Shown here: in pieces, positions 35,045 to 44,220 of the stretch
How positions within the stretch are numbered: the first letter of the stretch is position 1
Layout of the letters: every line of letters starts with the position of its first letter
Origin: an uncultured Eubacterium sp.
GTDB taxonomy: Bacteria; Bacillota; Clostridia; Lachnospirales; Lachnospiraceae
Assembly: GCA_910583555.1 (NCBI GenBank)
Contig: CAJTXO010000001.1
Span: forward strand, 1 to 64,000
Reading direction: 5' to 3'
DNA length: 64,000 nt
Program-made: the position numbers and the translations under genes
Notes under the pieces: generated by a model
The model's input: only the letters and a program-made list of their open reading frames with translations
Databases searched by the model: none
What the model was told of the DNA's origin: nothing

Positions 35045-35353
35045 TTAGACTTTCTGTACGATTTTATACAGGCCGGACATGGAAAATATACGGTCGATCC
35101 CGCTCCCCACACCGGTCACGAAAACATTCCCGCCAAAATAATGTACTTTCCGATATCGTCCCATCACCATCCCGATACCGGAACTATCCATAAACGTCAG
35201 GCCCGAAAAGTCAAAGATGACGTTTTTTACATTTCCTTTTTCAATCAAGACATCGATCGTTTTGCTGATCTGGGCAGCCGCATGGTGGTCCAGATCTTCG
35301 CTTATGTGTAAAACAACATTTGCACCATTTCTCTCCAATGAAAAATTATCCAT
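35045..35353 (-). CDS. spoIIAA: Anti-sigma F factor antagonist SpoIIAA
   Basis: STAS domain protein of about 102 residues. The phosphorylation site is the Ser in LTFMDSSGIGMVMGRY. When dephosphorylated it binds SpoIIAB and frees sigma-F. First gene of the spoIIA operon; the start is put at the second ATG (35353), since GGGGATC lies 4-10 bases upstream. The 200 bases before it are AT-rich and include a long hairpin near 35430-35483 (GGAGAAC pairing with GTTCTCC), probably the end of the TPR operon. Confidence 0.93.
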   Translation of the reverse strand: MDNFSLERNGANVVLHISEDLDHHAAAQISKTIDVLIEKGNVKNVIFDFSGLTFMDSSGIGMVMGRYRKVHYFGGNVFVTGVGSGIDRIFSMSGLYKIVQKV

Positions 35354-35527
35354 AATGATCCCCATTCCGATTGCTTATTTTTCCCACTTTTCCCATTTTA
35401 GCTACATCAATGTCAGGCACACAAAAAACGGAGAACCGCAAAAGAAGCGGACACTCAGTTCCTCGTTCTTCTGTAGTTCTCCATCCATTTCTCTCTGTTA
35501 CAAATAAGTGCTAATTCCCGCTAATCT

Positions 35528-35570
35528 CAAGTTGCGAAGCAACTTGCAAATAAGTGCGCAGCACTTATTT
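35528..35570. repeat. Two palindromes after the TPR gene
   Basis: CAAGTTGC-GAA-GCAACTTG (35528-35546) and AAATAAGTGC with its complement (35548-35570) are perfect palindromes side by side, directly at the stop of the minus-strand TPR gene. A further AAATAAGTGCT occurs at about 35502. They look like the palindromes at 23314-23380 in style and may end transcription. Confidence 0.75.
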
Positions 35571-36957
35571 AACCCAATTGCCGTATACGGCTCCGCGCCT
35601 CCGTGGCTCTTCCCGAATTGCCGTCTACCTCGATCACCTTGTCATAATACTCTTTTGCCTTTTTCTTCTTTCCCCTCTGGTGGTAAACCCGACCCATGAA
35701 ATACAAAGCATCCTGGTTTTCCGGCTCGATGGATAATACCTGATTGAGCAGTTTCTCCGCCTCGTCATACTTTCCGGTATTAAACGCGGCCCTTCCATCC
35801 TCAAACAGCTTCTTCACATCCTCGGCCGACAGCTTCTTCGAGACCAGCTTAAATAACGCCTTCAGGTCGTCGGTATCAAAATCCGCTTCCTTATACCCGC
35901 TTACCGTCGTCGCCGCCAGCATCAGGTCGCCGTCGTTATAATATTTCAGGGCAAGCAGCAGATCCTCGTTCCGCTTGATCTTCTTTGTATTTTGCGTCTG
36001 TTCCTTATCGAGGCTCGCCTGCAGCTTGTCCGACTTTTCTTTCAGGGAATCGCGCTCCTTTTCCAGCGAAGAAATCTCCGCTTCCTTGACCGAAAGTACC
36101 TGATTATTTTCAGATATACTGGCCGAATTACTGCCGTTTCCTTTTTCCTGAAGCGTCGGCCTTATGAGAACAAAACTGACAACAAGTCCGATGATGACGC
36201 CGATGATCACATTGATGGCCGGCATCCAGTGACGTTTTTCTTCTCTATAAGAACCTACGGGTTGGACATTCGCCAGCGGATCTTTTTTCACCTGCTGTTT
36301 ATAAGCCCTCGCCGCACTTTCTCTCGTTTTTTCCGCACCGCCAAACGTATCACCGATCTCCTGCATGTACCGGAGCGTGGTCGTATTGTTAAAATCTATC
36401 TTCCTCGCGCGTTTCAGGCATTTGGCAGCCTTCGCAAATTCCTTGTTCTTCATGTACAAAAGTGCCAAAAGCTGATGCGCCCGGACAAATCTGGGATTCA
36501 GGCTGACCACTTTCTTCAGCTGAATGACTGCAAGGTCTTCATTCCCGCCTTTCGCCGCCGCCAGCGCCGAATTATACTTCTTGATGGTCTGGTTCACCGC
36601 GTCCAATGCCGTCTGATTCTTTCGTATGATATCGATATAACGTCCGGCCCGGTTATTATCCGGCTGGAAATACCGGCTCAGTACCCATTCGCTCAGCGCG
36701 GCCACCGTTTCTCCCATCTCGTTATAGATCAACCCCAGAAGGTTTCTGGCGTTGGTGTTGTATTTATTAAACTGAAGGCTTTTGCGCAAGATCAGGACCG
36801 CTCCCGACAGATCGCGGACATGTGCCTTCTCAAGTGCCATGTTATAATACGCGTTCGAAACCCTGCGCACATAGTGGACAACTTCCAGATCCTGTCCACA
36901 AAAATCACAGGTACCCATCTCATCGCTTATCCTTGCATCACATCTTGGACATCTCAT
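35569..36957 (-). CDS. Membrane protein with N-terminal zinc ribbon and TPR repeats
   Basis: 462 residues: a zinc ribbon (RCPRCDARISDEMGTCDFCG, residues 2-22), a cytosolic TPR block (residues 35-210, with ARNLLGLIYNEMGETVAALS and AHQLLALLYMKNKEFAKAAK), a membrane helix (residues 247-268, INVIIGVIIGLVVSFVLI), a coiled coil (residues 290-335) and an outer TPR block (residues 370-460, FNTGKYDEAEKLLNQVLSIE). A scaffold role at the membrane is likely; the partner is unknown. GGAGG precedes the ATG. It is co-directional with a 49-codon acidic gene 32 bases upstream. Confidence 0.85.
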   Translation of the reverse strand: MRCPRCDARISDEMGTCDFCGQDLEVVHYVRRVSNAYYNMALEKAHVRDLSGAVLILRKSLQFNKYNTNARNLLGLIYNEMGETVAALSEWVLSRYFQPDNNRAGRYIDIIRKNQTALDAVNQTIKKYNSALAAAKGGNEDLAVIQLKKVVSLNPRFVRAHQLLALLYMKNKEFAKAAKCLKRARKIDFNNTTTLRYMQEIGDTFGGAEKTRESAARAYKQQVKKDPLANVQPVGSYREEKRHWMPAINVIIGVIIGLVVSFVLIRPTLQEKGNGSNSASISENNQVLSVKEAEISSLEKERDSLKEKSDKLQASLDKEQTQNTKKIKRNEDLLLALKYYNDGDLMLAATTVSGYKEADFDTDDLKALFKLVSKKLSAEDVKKLFEDGRAAFNTGKYDEAEKLLNQVLSIEPENQDALYFMGRVYHQRGKKKKAKEYYDKVIEVDGNSGRATEARSRIRQLG

Positions 36958-36989
36958 TCCCGTTCCTCCAACTATTTACTCGCACACAC

Positions 36990-37139
36990 CTACAGAGAAA
37001 CCGTCGCCCGTGCATCTGCGATAAGCTCTCTTACAATATCGGTCACATCGGTTAAATTATTGTTATTTACCACGTCCTCCACCTGTTCCACATCCGGACT
37101 TGGCTCGTACTTTTCCAGTTCTTCTTCAAAATTGATCAT
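36990..37139 (-). CDS. Small acidic protein upstream of the TPR gene
   Basis: 49 codons, MINFEEELEKYEPSPDVEQV continuing EDVVNNNNLTDVTDIVREL and ending ADARATVSL. AAGGAGG lies 7 bases before the ATG. Very acidic, no membrane segment. No family is recognised. Strong start site, coding-like composition and a 32-base gap to the TPR gene support a real gene; it may regulate or bind the TPR protein. Confidence 0.7.
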   Translation of the reverse strand: MINFEEELEKYEPSPDVEQVEDVVNNNNLTDVTDIVRELIADARATVSL

Positions 37140-37248
37140 TTTGACCTCCTTTTTTATCCCTATGGAACATGATACCTACTTTCCAGAAAAAATGCAAGGG
37201 GGAAACCAGATTTTAAACAATAATTTTCGCAATATCTGACAATTTCCG

Positions 37249-39990
37249 CTACGCAAGCTGAGACAGCCGTTCTTTGACCTGCGCCATCATGCCCTCATAT
37301 TTCTCAAGTTTTGCCTTTTCCTCTTCAATCTTGCTGGCAGGCGCCTTGTTTACAAAGTTCGGATTGCCGAGCATCCCCTCAGAACGCTTCAACTCTCCGG
37401 CAAGACGTTTTTCTTCTTTTCTCAGGCGCTCGATCTCTTTTGCCACATCGACCAGTTCGGCAAACGGCATATAGATCGTTCCCTTATCGATCACAACCGA
37501 TACGGCATCCTGTTCAATACCCGTCTTGTCCTCCTGGATCACCACCTCACTGGCAAACCCGAGCGTCGCGAAAAATACGCGGTTTTTCTCAAAAGTCTCC
37601 CGTACAGACGCGTCCGCCGTTACCACGATGACTTTTGCCTTCTTGCTCGGCGGCACGTTCATCTCCCCGCGCACATTACGAATGCCTTTTACCGCCTCTT
37701 TGATCCGTTCTACCGCATCCAGATCAGCGTCAAACTCGTCGGCCGAACCCAACATGAAGCCGTCGGCCGCACCAGACGTGAGGCCGCCCCCCGTACCCGA
37801 CATAATGCCGTCGGCCGTACCAGGCATGAGGCCGTCCCCCTCACCAGTCGGCCAGTCCGAAACCATAATGGATGCGTCCTCGTCTTCCATCAGCGTGCAG
37901 TAAATCTCTTCCGTGATGAACGGCATGTACGGATGGAGCAGCTTGAGCGCATTGATCAGCACGGCTTTCAGCGTATAGAGTGCCGCCGCTTTCGTCTCGT
38001 CCGCTTCATTATACAACCGCGGCTTTACCATTTCGATATACCAGTCACAGAACTCTTCCCAGATAAAATCATAAATCTTCTGCACGGCAATTCCGAGATC
38101 AAAGCTCTCCATCAATGCCGTCACATCCTTTGCCAGACGTCTGCATTTGGCGAGGATCCATTTATCTGCCTGCGTAAACTGGGACGGATCTGGCGCTTTG
38201 TGGGCGAGTTCTTCATTCTGAGCGAAATTCATCATGATAAACCGGGACGCGTTCCATACTTTGTTGGCAAAATTCCGGCTCGCCTCGACGCGTTCCCAGT
38301 AAAAACGCATATCGTTCCCCGGCGCATTTCCGGTGACGAGCGTCAGACGAAGCGCGTCCGCGCCATATTTGTCGATCACTTCGAGAGGATCGATTCCATT
38401 TCCCAGCGATTTACTCATCTTACGCCCCTGGGAATCCCGGACAAGTCCGTGGATCAGCACTGTATCAAACGGTACTTTTCCAGTATGCTCAATCCCGCTG
38501 AACATCATGCGCATAACCCAGAACGGAATGATATCATATCCGGTCACGAGCGTACTCGTCGGATAGAAATAATCCATCTCCTCGGTGTTCTCGGGCCATC
38601 CAAGCGTGGAAAACGGCCACAGCGCCGAACTGAACCACGTATCGAGCGTGTCGGGATCCTGGCGCATTTTTTTCCCGCATTTCGGGCAGACTGCCTCGTT
38701 TTCTTTCGTCACGACGAGTTCCCCGCACTCGTCACAGTAAAAGGCCGGAATCTGATGCCCCCACCAGAGCTGGCGGGAAATACACCAGTCACGGATATTT
38801 TCCAGCCAGTGATAATAAATCTTCTTAAAATGATCCGGTACAAAATTTGTCTCTCCCTTTTTTACCGCCTCGATCGCCGGACCCGCGAGCGGTTTCATTT
38901 TAACAAACCACTGCTTGCTCACCTTTGGCTCAACCGTCGTACCACACCGATAGCAGGTTCCTACATTGTGGTCGTGGTCTTCTACTTTTACAAGAGCGCC
39001 TTCTGCCTCCAGATCTTTTACGATGGCTTCCCTGGCCTCATAGCGGTCCATGCCCGCATATTTCTCATAATCCTCTACAATTTTCGCGTCATCCGTCATG
39101 ACATTGATGACCGGAAGGTTATGGCGGAGACCTACCTCGAAGTCATTCGGGTCGTGTGCCGGCGTGATCTTTACGACGCCAGTTCCAAATTCCATATCAA
39201 CATAATCATCGGCGATCAGCGGGATCTCCCTGTGTACGATCGGCAGCACGAGTTTTTTCCCGATCAGATCCCGGTATCTTTCGTCTTTCGGGTTTACCGC
39301 TACTGCTGTGTCCCCGAGAAGCGTTTCCGGCCTCGTCGTCGCCAGATTGATCTCGCCGCTCCCGTCGGCAAACTTATAACTCAGATGCCAGAAATGCCCT
39401 TTCTGGTCTTCGTATTCCACCTCTGCGTCGGAAATCGACGTGCGGCAGTGCGGACACCAGTTGATGATGCGCTCCCCGCGGTAAATAAGCCCTTTGTCAT
39501 ATAACTTGACAAACACCTCTTTGACAGCCCGGTTGCAGCCTTCATCCATCGTAAAGCGTTCCCTCTCCCAGTCACAGGAAGATCCCATTTTCTTTAGCTG
39601 GGATACGATCCGGCCGCCGTACTGTTTTTTCCAGTCCCACGCCCGTTCGAGGAACTTTTCCCTGCCGATTTCTTCTTTCGTCAGTCCCTCTTCCCGCATA
39701 GCCTCTACGATCTTTGCCTCGGTCGCGATCGAAGCATGATCGGTTCCCGGAAGCCAGAGCGCTTCATACCCCTGCATCCGCTTAAACCGGATCAGAATAT
39801 CCTGGAGCGTATTATCCAGAGCGTGCCCCATATGAAGCTGCCCGGTAATATTGGGCGGCGGGATTACGATCGTATACGGTTTTTTATCCGGATTAACTTC
39901 CGCGTGGAAGTAACGCTTGCTGACCCATTTTGTATAGAGCCGGTCTTCGATGTCTTTGGGATCATAATTTTTTTCAAGTTCTTTTTTCAT
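37249..39990 (-). CDS. valS: Valyl-tRNA synthetase with a repeat insertion
   Basis: Charges tRNA-Val. Class I motifs: PPNITGQLHMGHALDNT (HIGH, about residue 55) and GRKMSKSLGNGIDPL (KMSKS, about 530). Editing domain with TTRPETLLGDTAVAV. The anticodon-binding domain and the C-terminal coiled coil (LVDVAKEIERLRKEEKRLAG) are complete. Length 913 residues, slightly above the usual 880. The excess is a Gly-rich insertion of about 38 residues (about 714-751) made of an 8-residue repeat, just before the segment VERIKEAVKGIRNVRGEMN. A T-box leader controls the gene. Confidence 0.97.
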   Translation of the reverse strand: MKKELEKNYDPKDIEDRLYTKWVSKRYFHAEVNPDKKPYTIVIPPPNITGQLHMGHALDNTLQDILIRFKRMQGYEALWLPGTDHASIATEAKIVEAMREEGLTKEEIGREKFLERAWDWKKQYGGRIVSQLKKMGSSCDWERERFTMDEGCNRAVKEVFVKLYDKGLIYRGERIINWCPHCRTSISDAEVEYEDQKGHFWHLSYKFADGSGEINLATTRPETLLGDTAVAVNPKDERYRDLIGKKLVLPIVHREIPLIADDYVDMEFGTGVVKITPAHDPNDFEVGLRHNLPVINVMTDDAKIVEDYEKYAGMDRYEAREAIVKDLEAEGALVKVEDHDHNVGTCYRCGTTVEPKVSKQWFVKMKPLAGPAIEAVKKGETNFVPDHFKKIYYHWLENIRDWCISRQLWWGHQIPAFYCDECGELVVTKENEAVCPKCGKKMRQDPDTLDTWFSSALWPFSTLGWPENTEEMDYFYPTSTLVTGYDIIPFWVMRMMFSGIEHTGKVPFDTVLIHGLVRDSQGRKMSKSLGNGIDPLEVIDKYGADALRLTLVTGNAPGNDMRFYWERVEASRNFANKVWNASRFIMMNFAQNEELAHKAPDPSQFTQADKWILAKCRRLAKDVTALMESFDLGIAVQKIYDFIWEEFCDWYIEMVKPRLYNEADETKAAALYTLKAVLINALKLLHPYMPFITEEIYCTLMEDEDASIMVSDWPTGEGDGLMPGTADGIMSGTGGGLTSGAADGFMLGSADEFDADLDAVERIKEAVKGIRNVRGEMNVPPSKKAKVIVVTADASVRETFEKNRVFFATLGFASEVVIQEDKTGIEQDAVSVVIDKGTIYMPFAELVDVAKEIERLRKEEKRLAGELKRSEGMLGNPNFVNKAPASKIEEEKAKLEKYEGMMAQVKERLSQLA
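37737..37848. repeat. 24-bp in-frame minisatellite inside valS
   Basis: Four full units of 24 bp at 37737, 37761, 37785 and 37809 and a partial fifth (37833-37848). The minus-strand translation gives GLMPGTAD, GIMSGTGG, GLTSGAAD and GFMLGSAD. Units differ at 4-8 positions, so it is not a recent slip. Confidence 0.9.
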
Positions 39991-40093
39991 ATTCTTTTTA
40001 TTCCTCCTGTCTGCCGCGCAAGCGGCACTCTTTTTAAAGTTGAAAGTGATTTTCTTTCAACATATTCCTCCTCGTCTACTTTCTTTATTTCAT

Positions 40094-40126
40094 TAAAAAA
40101 GCCTCGGGCTGGTATAGCCCGAAGCG
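40094..40126 (-). terminator. T-box leader terminator of valS
   Basis: On the minus strand CTTCGGGCT-ATACC-AGCCCGAGG is followed by CTTTTTTAATG. It lies about 105 bases upstream of the valS ATG. Confidence 0.85.
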
Positions 40127-40131
40127 TCTGA

Positions 40132-40242
40132 TCTCGCGTTTGAGAAGCGTTTTTTCTCGCATAGTGTAAAACGCTTTATCTCGCATTGTGCGAAATACTC
40201 TATCTCGCATTGTGCGAAACGCTCTATCTCGCATTGTGCCGG
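40132..40242. repeat. 24-bp tandem repeats between the T-box and the terminator
   Basis: Units starting TCTCGC at 40132 (23 bp), 40155, 40179, 40203 and 40227 (partial). The typical unit is TCTCGCATTGTGCGAAACGC plus four bases. Each carries a mini-palindrome TCGCA-TTG-TGCGA, so each could form a small hairpin in the leader RNA. Confidence 0.88.
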
Positions 40243-40566
40243 TACGGTACCAACCCCATAAGGGCGAACATTTGTCGCGGTACCACCTTATTTTAAATAA
40301 AAGAGATCCTAATTCATATTTTTCAAACGGATTCCTTTATTCCTCATTATGCCGGTAACGGGGCAAACCGTCATTTCCTACTAAGTTTCCGTTCCGTCTG
40401 CCGACATATCATCTTCTGCAGCGGGACCTCGTTCCGTTCAGAAATACAACTCCGAAGCTACCTTCCACCATACACTTCCCAGATGTCTTTCAGCCGGTGA
40501 ACATCCTCTCTGACGGGGTTTTATAATGTACTCCTCTTCCTCATCGTCTTTTCGTTTATAGTAAAC

Positions 40567-40595
40567 ATCTTAAACAAAGAATCGCCATTTGTCAA
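40567..40595 (-). promoter_or_regulatory. Promoter of the valS leader
   Basis: Minus-strand TTGACA (40590-40595), a 17-base spacer and TAAGAT (40567-40572). The start would fall near 40560, at the beginning of the T-box leader. Confidence 0.75.
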
Positions 40596-40630
40596 GAAAA
40601 AAGTTTTTTCTCAGCTTATTGCCCTTTCAC

Positions 40631-41599
40631 CTAAAAAGTCGAAAAGATTTTTTCATCCTCTTCACATATAGTTTCCACTGGCTCCCCAGACAGTTCACTG
40701 ATCTCTTCCAGCGACATACCTCTCTTTCGCATACCCGCAAGCAATCTCCTGCCCCAGGCGGCACCTTCTTCCCGCCCCTTTGCTAATCCTTCCGCTAACC
40801 CTTCCTCCCGTCCTTTCTCTAATCCCTCCGCTAATCCTTCTTCTCGCCCTTCTCCCCTCACCGTCGCCATATGTAATTCCTCATCATATTCAAATATACT
40901 CATTTGGACCACCTCCGCACGGTTGGCTACTAAAAATTCTTTCAGGATTCCCTCCCTGATACAGTCTGACACCGCCTTTTCTACGGCTTCCTCAAAGGCC
41001 ATCTGGCTGCCATAACGGCGGATCCTGTCCACATACTGCATATAGTCATAAAGGGAACGGCACTTCCCCAACAGTTCTCCGTTATATCCCGGATTGATGT
41101 TCAACTGGAGCACCACCAGTTCCAAATTAACCTCATCCGTCCTGTGGTAAAAAGATTCCGAAAGCCGCAGGATCTTCCTCTCCGGCTGATCCTCTGTTCC
41201 GTTGTAGAATACAACAAATCGGGGTGACGGGATCCGGATCCTCTTACTCGAATACAGATCCAGATTGTCTTTCTGGACCATTTTTTCGTATTGTTTTGCC
41301 ACATAAAACAGGTCACGCAGCGGCATGTTTGGATTTACCGTGGACTGATGCTCGTACAGGTTCAGCCGCAAATCCACCACACAGGATACGTCATTTTTCA
41401 TTGACAGGTAGACAGCATTTTCCAGCGTTGCCACCTCAAGTTCTTCCGGGTCTGTGTAATGGGTATCATTTACTGCATTGTATAACTCTAAAAGTTCTGA
41501 CTTATCCCGGTAAAGCATGCAGAATACGGTATCCTTATAATTTCTCCGCACACGTGTTTCCTGACACGTTTCTGTTTTCTGATCTGATTTTTTCCCCAT
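40631..41599 (-). CDS. Rpn family recombination-promoting nuclease / PD-(D/E)XK protein
   Basis: About 322 residues of the YhgA/RpnA-like family. N-terminal RNYKDTVFCMLYRDKSELLE, then the nuclease core with ENAVYLSMKNDVSCVVDLRL and NLYEHQSTVNPNMPLR (D...E-x-Q version of the active site), FYVAKQYEKMV, and RFVVFYNGTEDQPER. The C-terminal third is charged and repeated (GREEGLAEGLEK units), as often seen in this family. These proteins nick or cut DNA and promote RecA-independent recombination in E. coli. The ATG at 41599 has GGAGGG; 15 codons upstream of it lack support. Often near mobile or repeat regions. Confidence 0.8.
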   Translation of the reverse strand: MGKKSDQKTETCQETRVRRNYKDTVFCMLYRDKSELLELYNAVNDTHYTDPEELEVATLENAVYLSMKNDVSCVVDLRLNLYEHQSTVNPNMPLRDLFYVAKQYEKMVQKDNLDLYSSKRIRIPSPRFVVFYNGTEDQPERKILRLSESFYHRTDEVNLELVVLQLNINPGYNGELLGKCRSLYDYMQYVDRIRRYGSQMAFEEAVEKAVSDCIREGILKEFLVANRAEVVQMSIFEYDEELHMATVRGEGREEGLAEGLEKGREEGLAEGLAKGREEGAAWGRRLLAGMRKRGMSLEEISELSGEPVETICEEDEKIFSTF

Positions 41600-41806
41600 A
41601 AGCCCTCCGTTCCGCAGAGAGCCCGCTCCTTGTATTTCAAACAACCTCTCTGCTTTTTCTGATTTTTTTGGAATAAAGCATTGACGTTCTTTGAAATAAA
41701 AGATTCATAAAGATAAAAGAATAGTAATGCTTTTTATTACAATAACATAGAAGTATGGTTTTGTCAACTAAATTGTTTAAATCTCTTTTCCATTCTCTGG
41801 CACTTT

Positions 41807-42220
41807 TTATTTACGAATCACTTTTCTCATCCCGGAACCGCAAAACTCATGAGGAATTATTTTAAATCCTCTACTCTCATAAAATAGTTCCTTCCCCTTC
41901 TCGGCAATCAACTGAATGCTGGAACGCCCGCCGACCGGTGTTTCCTTATCCACATATCCGATCAGCATATCCATGATCTTACTACCGATCCCCTCCTTTT
42001 GACGATCCGGCTGCACGACAAGATCAGCTATCATATAATGCATCCCGTCTCCGATCAAACGCCCCATTCCAACCACCTGATCATCCTCTTCTGCAACTAC
42101 TGAGTACAAACAACGATCAACCGCCCTTTCTGTCTGCTCTTTTGAAAAAATCAACCAGCCAACACTTGCTCTCAGCCTGCAATAATCTTCATAACACAAC
42201 GTATTTTCTTCAAACCGCAT
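41807..42220 (-). CDS. GNAT family N-acetyltransferase
   Basis: Compact acetyltransferase of 137 residues. Motif A is MIADLVVQPDRQKEGIGSKI; the C-terminal strand is IQLIAEKGKELFYESRGFK. A GGAGG box stands before the ATG. The layout (FSKEQTERAVDRCLYSVVAE near the start) fits the small-substrate group. Substrate unknown. Divergent from the AraC-type regulator that begins 193 bases away on the plus strand. Confidence 0.85.
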   Translation of the reverse strand: MRFEENTLCYEDYCRLRASVGWLIFSKEQTERAVDRCLYSVVAEEDDQVVGMGRLIGDGMHYMIADLVVQPDRQKEGIGSKIMDMLIGYVDKETPVGGRSSIQLIAEKGKELFYESRGFKIIPHEFCGSGMRKVIRK

Positions 42221-42412
42221 TATAAAAATGTCCTCCCAAATTTTCTATTTCAAATAAAATCATACCACACTCAAATTCATTTTTCTATCTACAACTTTAC
42301 TAATTTACTATTTCAGCAAACGGTATCTGCACCAGACAGACAAAATAAAGCAACCAAAGACAGGAAAATCATTAAAAAAAAGAGTATTCTATCTATAACA
42401 GGAGGGTTATTT

Positions 42413-43252
42413 ATGGAATGGACAAATGCGATAAACAATGCGATCAATTACATGGAAGATCATCTGACGGATGATATTTCACTTTCTGATATAGCACAAA
42501 GTGTTCATATCTCCCGTTTTCATTTTCAGCGTGCCTTTCATATTATGACAGGCATGACCCCATCAGATTATATGCGAAAGAGACGCCTTTCGATAGCAGG
42601 ATCTGTTCTGGCAAAAGGAAACGCTAAAGTAATAGACATTTCCCTGAAATACGGGTATGATTCCCCGGAGAGTTTTTCCAAAGCTTTTTCGAGGTTTCAT
42701 GGTATTACTCCGCAACAGGCAAAAAAAGGCGGTGCCCTAAAATTCTTCAATAAGCTGTCTCTAAAAATCATAATAGAAGGAGGAAGTACAATGAATTATG
42801 TCATCGAGACATGGGAGGAAATGGATCTACTTGTTTATACAAAGGAAATTCCCGTAGAAACAAGTGATGAGGAAATCCCAAAGTTCTGGAATGAGTATTT
42901 CACGAATGAAACATGTAAGGAAGTTCCCGGCTATCTGGGAGTATGCGCTCACCAAAAAACAGAAGGTGACACCTTTTTATACGGAATCGGATGCAAAGCA
43001 AGTGATGTGGACAAAATTCCGGAAGGGTTTGAACTTTTACACATTCCCGCATATTCCTGGGTCGTATTTTCGTGTGTCGGCCCTTCTCCCGAAGCAATTC
43101 AAAAAACGTGGGAAAAAATATACAGGGAATGGTTGCCAACGACAAGCTATGAAATCATACAGGATTACGACATCGAAAATTATCTGCCGGGAGATCCAAA
43201 CTCCGCAGATTACGTAAGTGAAATATGCCTGCCCATCAAGCAGGGAAATTAA
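42413..43252 (+). CDS. AraC family regulator with GyrI-like effector domain
   Basis: 279 residues. The N-terminal AraC DNA-binding domain (residues 5-105) has two helix-turn-helix units (LSDIAQSVHISRFHFQRAF and VIDISLKYGYDSPESFSKAF). The C-terminal effector domain (residues 125-278) is GyrI-like (VIETWEEMDLLVYTKEI, IPAYSWVVFSCVGPSPEAIQ, YLPGDPNSADYVSEICLPI). This is the Rob/SoxS-like layout that senses hydrophobic or cationic ligands. CAGGAGGG precedes the ATG. Its last 16 bases overlap, on the opposite strand, the tail of a broken ABC ATPase gene. Confidence 0.9.
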   Translation: MEWTNAINNAINYMEDHLTDDISLSDIAQSVHISRFHFQRAFHIMTGMTPSDYMRKRRLSIAGSVLAKGNAKVIDISLKYGYDSPESFSKAFSRFHGITPQQAKKGGALKFFNKLSLKIIIEGGSTMNYVIETWEEMDLLVYTKEIPVETSDEEIPKFWNEYFTNETCKEVPGYLGVCAHQKTEGDTFLYGIGCKASDVDKIPEGFELLHIPAYSWVVFSCVGPSPEAIQKTWEKIYREWLPTTSYEIIQDYDIENYLPGDPNSADYVSEICLPIKQGN

Positions 43253-43640
43253 CTAGTGTATTGTACCGTTCATATGTCCGGTCACAGAGATACGCAATAT
43301 CCTGTTCATTGTGGGAGGCGAGCAGAATCGTCTTCCCTTTCTCCTTCTCCGCGGCCAGAACAGCCCGCATCTTCTCCACCATCGCCTTTTCCAGTCCGTT
43401 AAACGGCTCATCCACAATCAGAACCTCCGGATCTTCCACGAGCGCCTGCGCCAGTCCCAGGCGCTGCCGCATCCCGGGCGAATATTTCTTTACCGCTTTT
43501 TTCGAGGCCGGATCCAATCCGACCAGCTCCATATACCGTTTGATTTCCTCCCGCCCAGCCTTTTTCCGGATTGACGCCAGTATTTTAAGTTCTCATATCC
43601 GCCCATGTATGGCAGAAATCCGGGCGCCTCAATGTGTAGA
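43236..43640 (-). pseudogene. Broken ABC transporter ATPase
   Basis: The signature YSPGMRQRLGLAQALVEDPE, Walker B VLIVDEPFNGL and H-loop LLASHNE are intact in one frame (43236-43532). Upstream, IEAPGFLPYMGGYENLK and LASIRKKAGREEIKRYMELV lie in different frames. One missing A in the run AAAATACTGG (about 43586) would join them. Walker A and the first 100 residues are absent, and the 3' end is cut at the AraC gene. A BcrA/EcsA-type ATPase in ruins. Confidence 0.8.
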
Positions 43641-43712
43641 CTGTGATGTGGAAGAAGCATGGGAGGATGAGATGGTGTAGGCCGTGATGTGGGAGTGGAG
43701 GAGTGAAATGGT

Positions 43713-44220
43713 ATGAGAAGGGATAGTGTGAGGAAAATAAATGGGCGGGGTATCCTGCTTGTGGCTGGCAGTGAGTATGTGCGCTGGGTTGTGAATCCAA
43801 AGATGTTTGTGTTTGCTGCTATTTTTCTGCCATTGAGGGATATGGTCGTGCTTCCGATGCTGCAGGCATCGGAACGGATGGGGAGTCCTCTGGGCATTCT
43901 GGAGTATGGTATCGCGACGATGAACTCGCTGCTCAGGGTGGTACTGCTGACATTGACTTATCTTCTTTTGATCTCATCGTTTCCGACTTTGGACGGGAAT
44001 GTGCTGTTTTATATCACCAGGATGGGGCGGAGGAACTGGATCCTGAGGGAGATGCTTTTCCATGTGATCAGTGCTGTGACGTACAGTCTGCTCATTACAG
44101 TTGTGTCAGCGGCTCAGACAGCGGTACAGTCATTTTGGGCGAATGGATAGAGTCTAGTAGTGACAGATTATGATAGGATGTTCGGGCAGGAAGGGAGTGC
44201 GGAGACGATGAGAGGACTGA
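43713..44220 (+). pseudogene. Truncated ABC-2 permease fragment (plus strand)
   Basis: About 145 codons with two to three membrane helices (KMFVFAAIFLPLRDMVVLPM, LLRVVLLTLTYLLLISSF, LFHVISAVTYSLLITVVSAA). They end at TAG after FWANG; the frame then goes on with SLVVTDYDRMFGQEG for about 25 codons, so a Trp codon has become TAG. After about 44215 the sequence changes to the tail of a permease on the other strand. A start with RBS is not clear (ATG at 43713). Confidence 0.65.

Larger units (their letters stand above)
40094..40562 (-). promoter_or_regulatory. T-box riboswitch leader of valS
   Basis: The T-box core AAGGTGGTACCGCG is at 40276-40289 (minus strand), followed by GACAAATGTTCGCCCTT as in other T-boxes. 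About 270 bases of structured leader (stem I region 40300-40560) precede it, and a terminator lies at 40094-40126. Uncharged tRNA-Val should pair with a valine codon in stem I and with the T-box bulge, allowing read-through into valS. A GTA at about 40460, in TTGTATTTCTGAACGG, is a candidate specifier codon; I have not folded the leader to prove it. Unusually, 24-bp repeats lie between the T-box and the terminator. Confidence 0.88.

Noticed and set aside
40132..40242. Tandem repeats considered as a CRISPR array
   Set aside because: Units are contiguous 24-mers with no spacers, and no cas genes are in the window.
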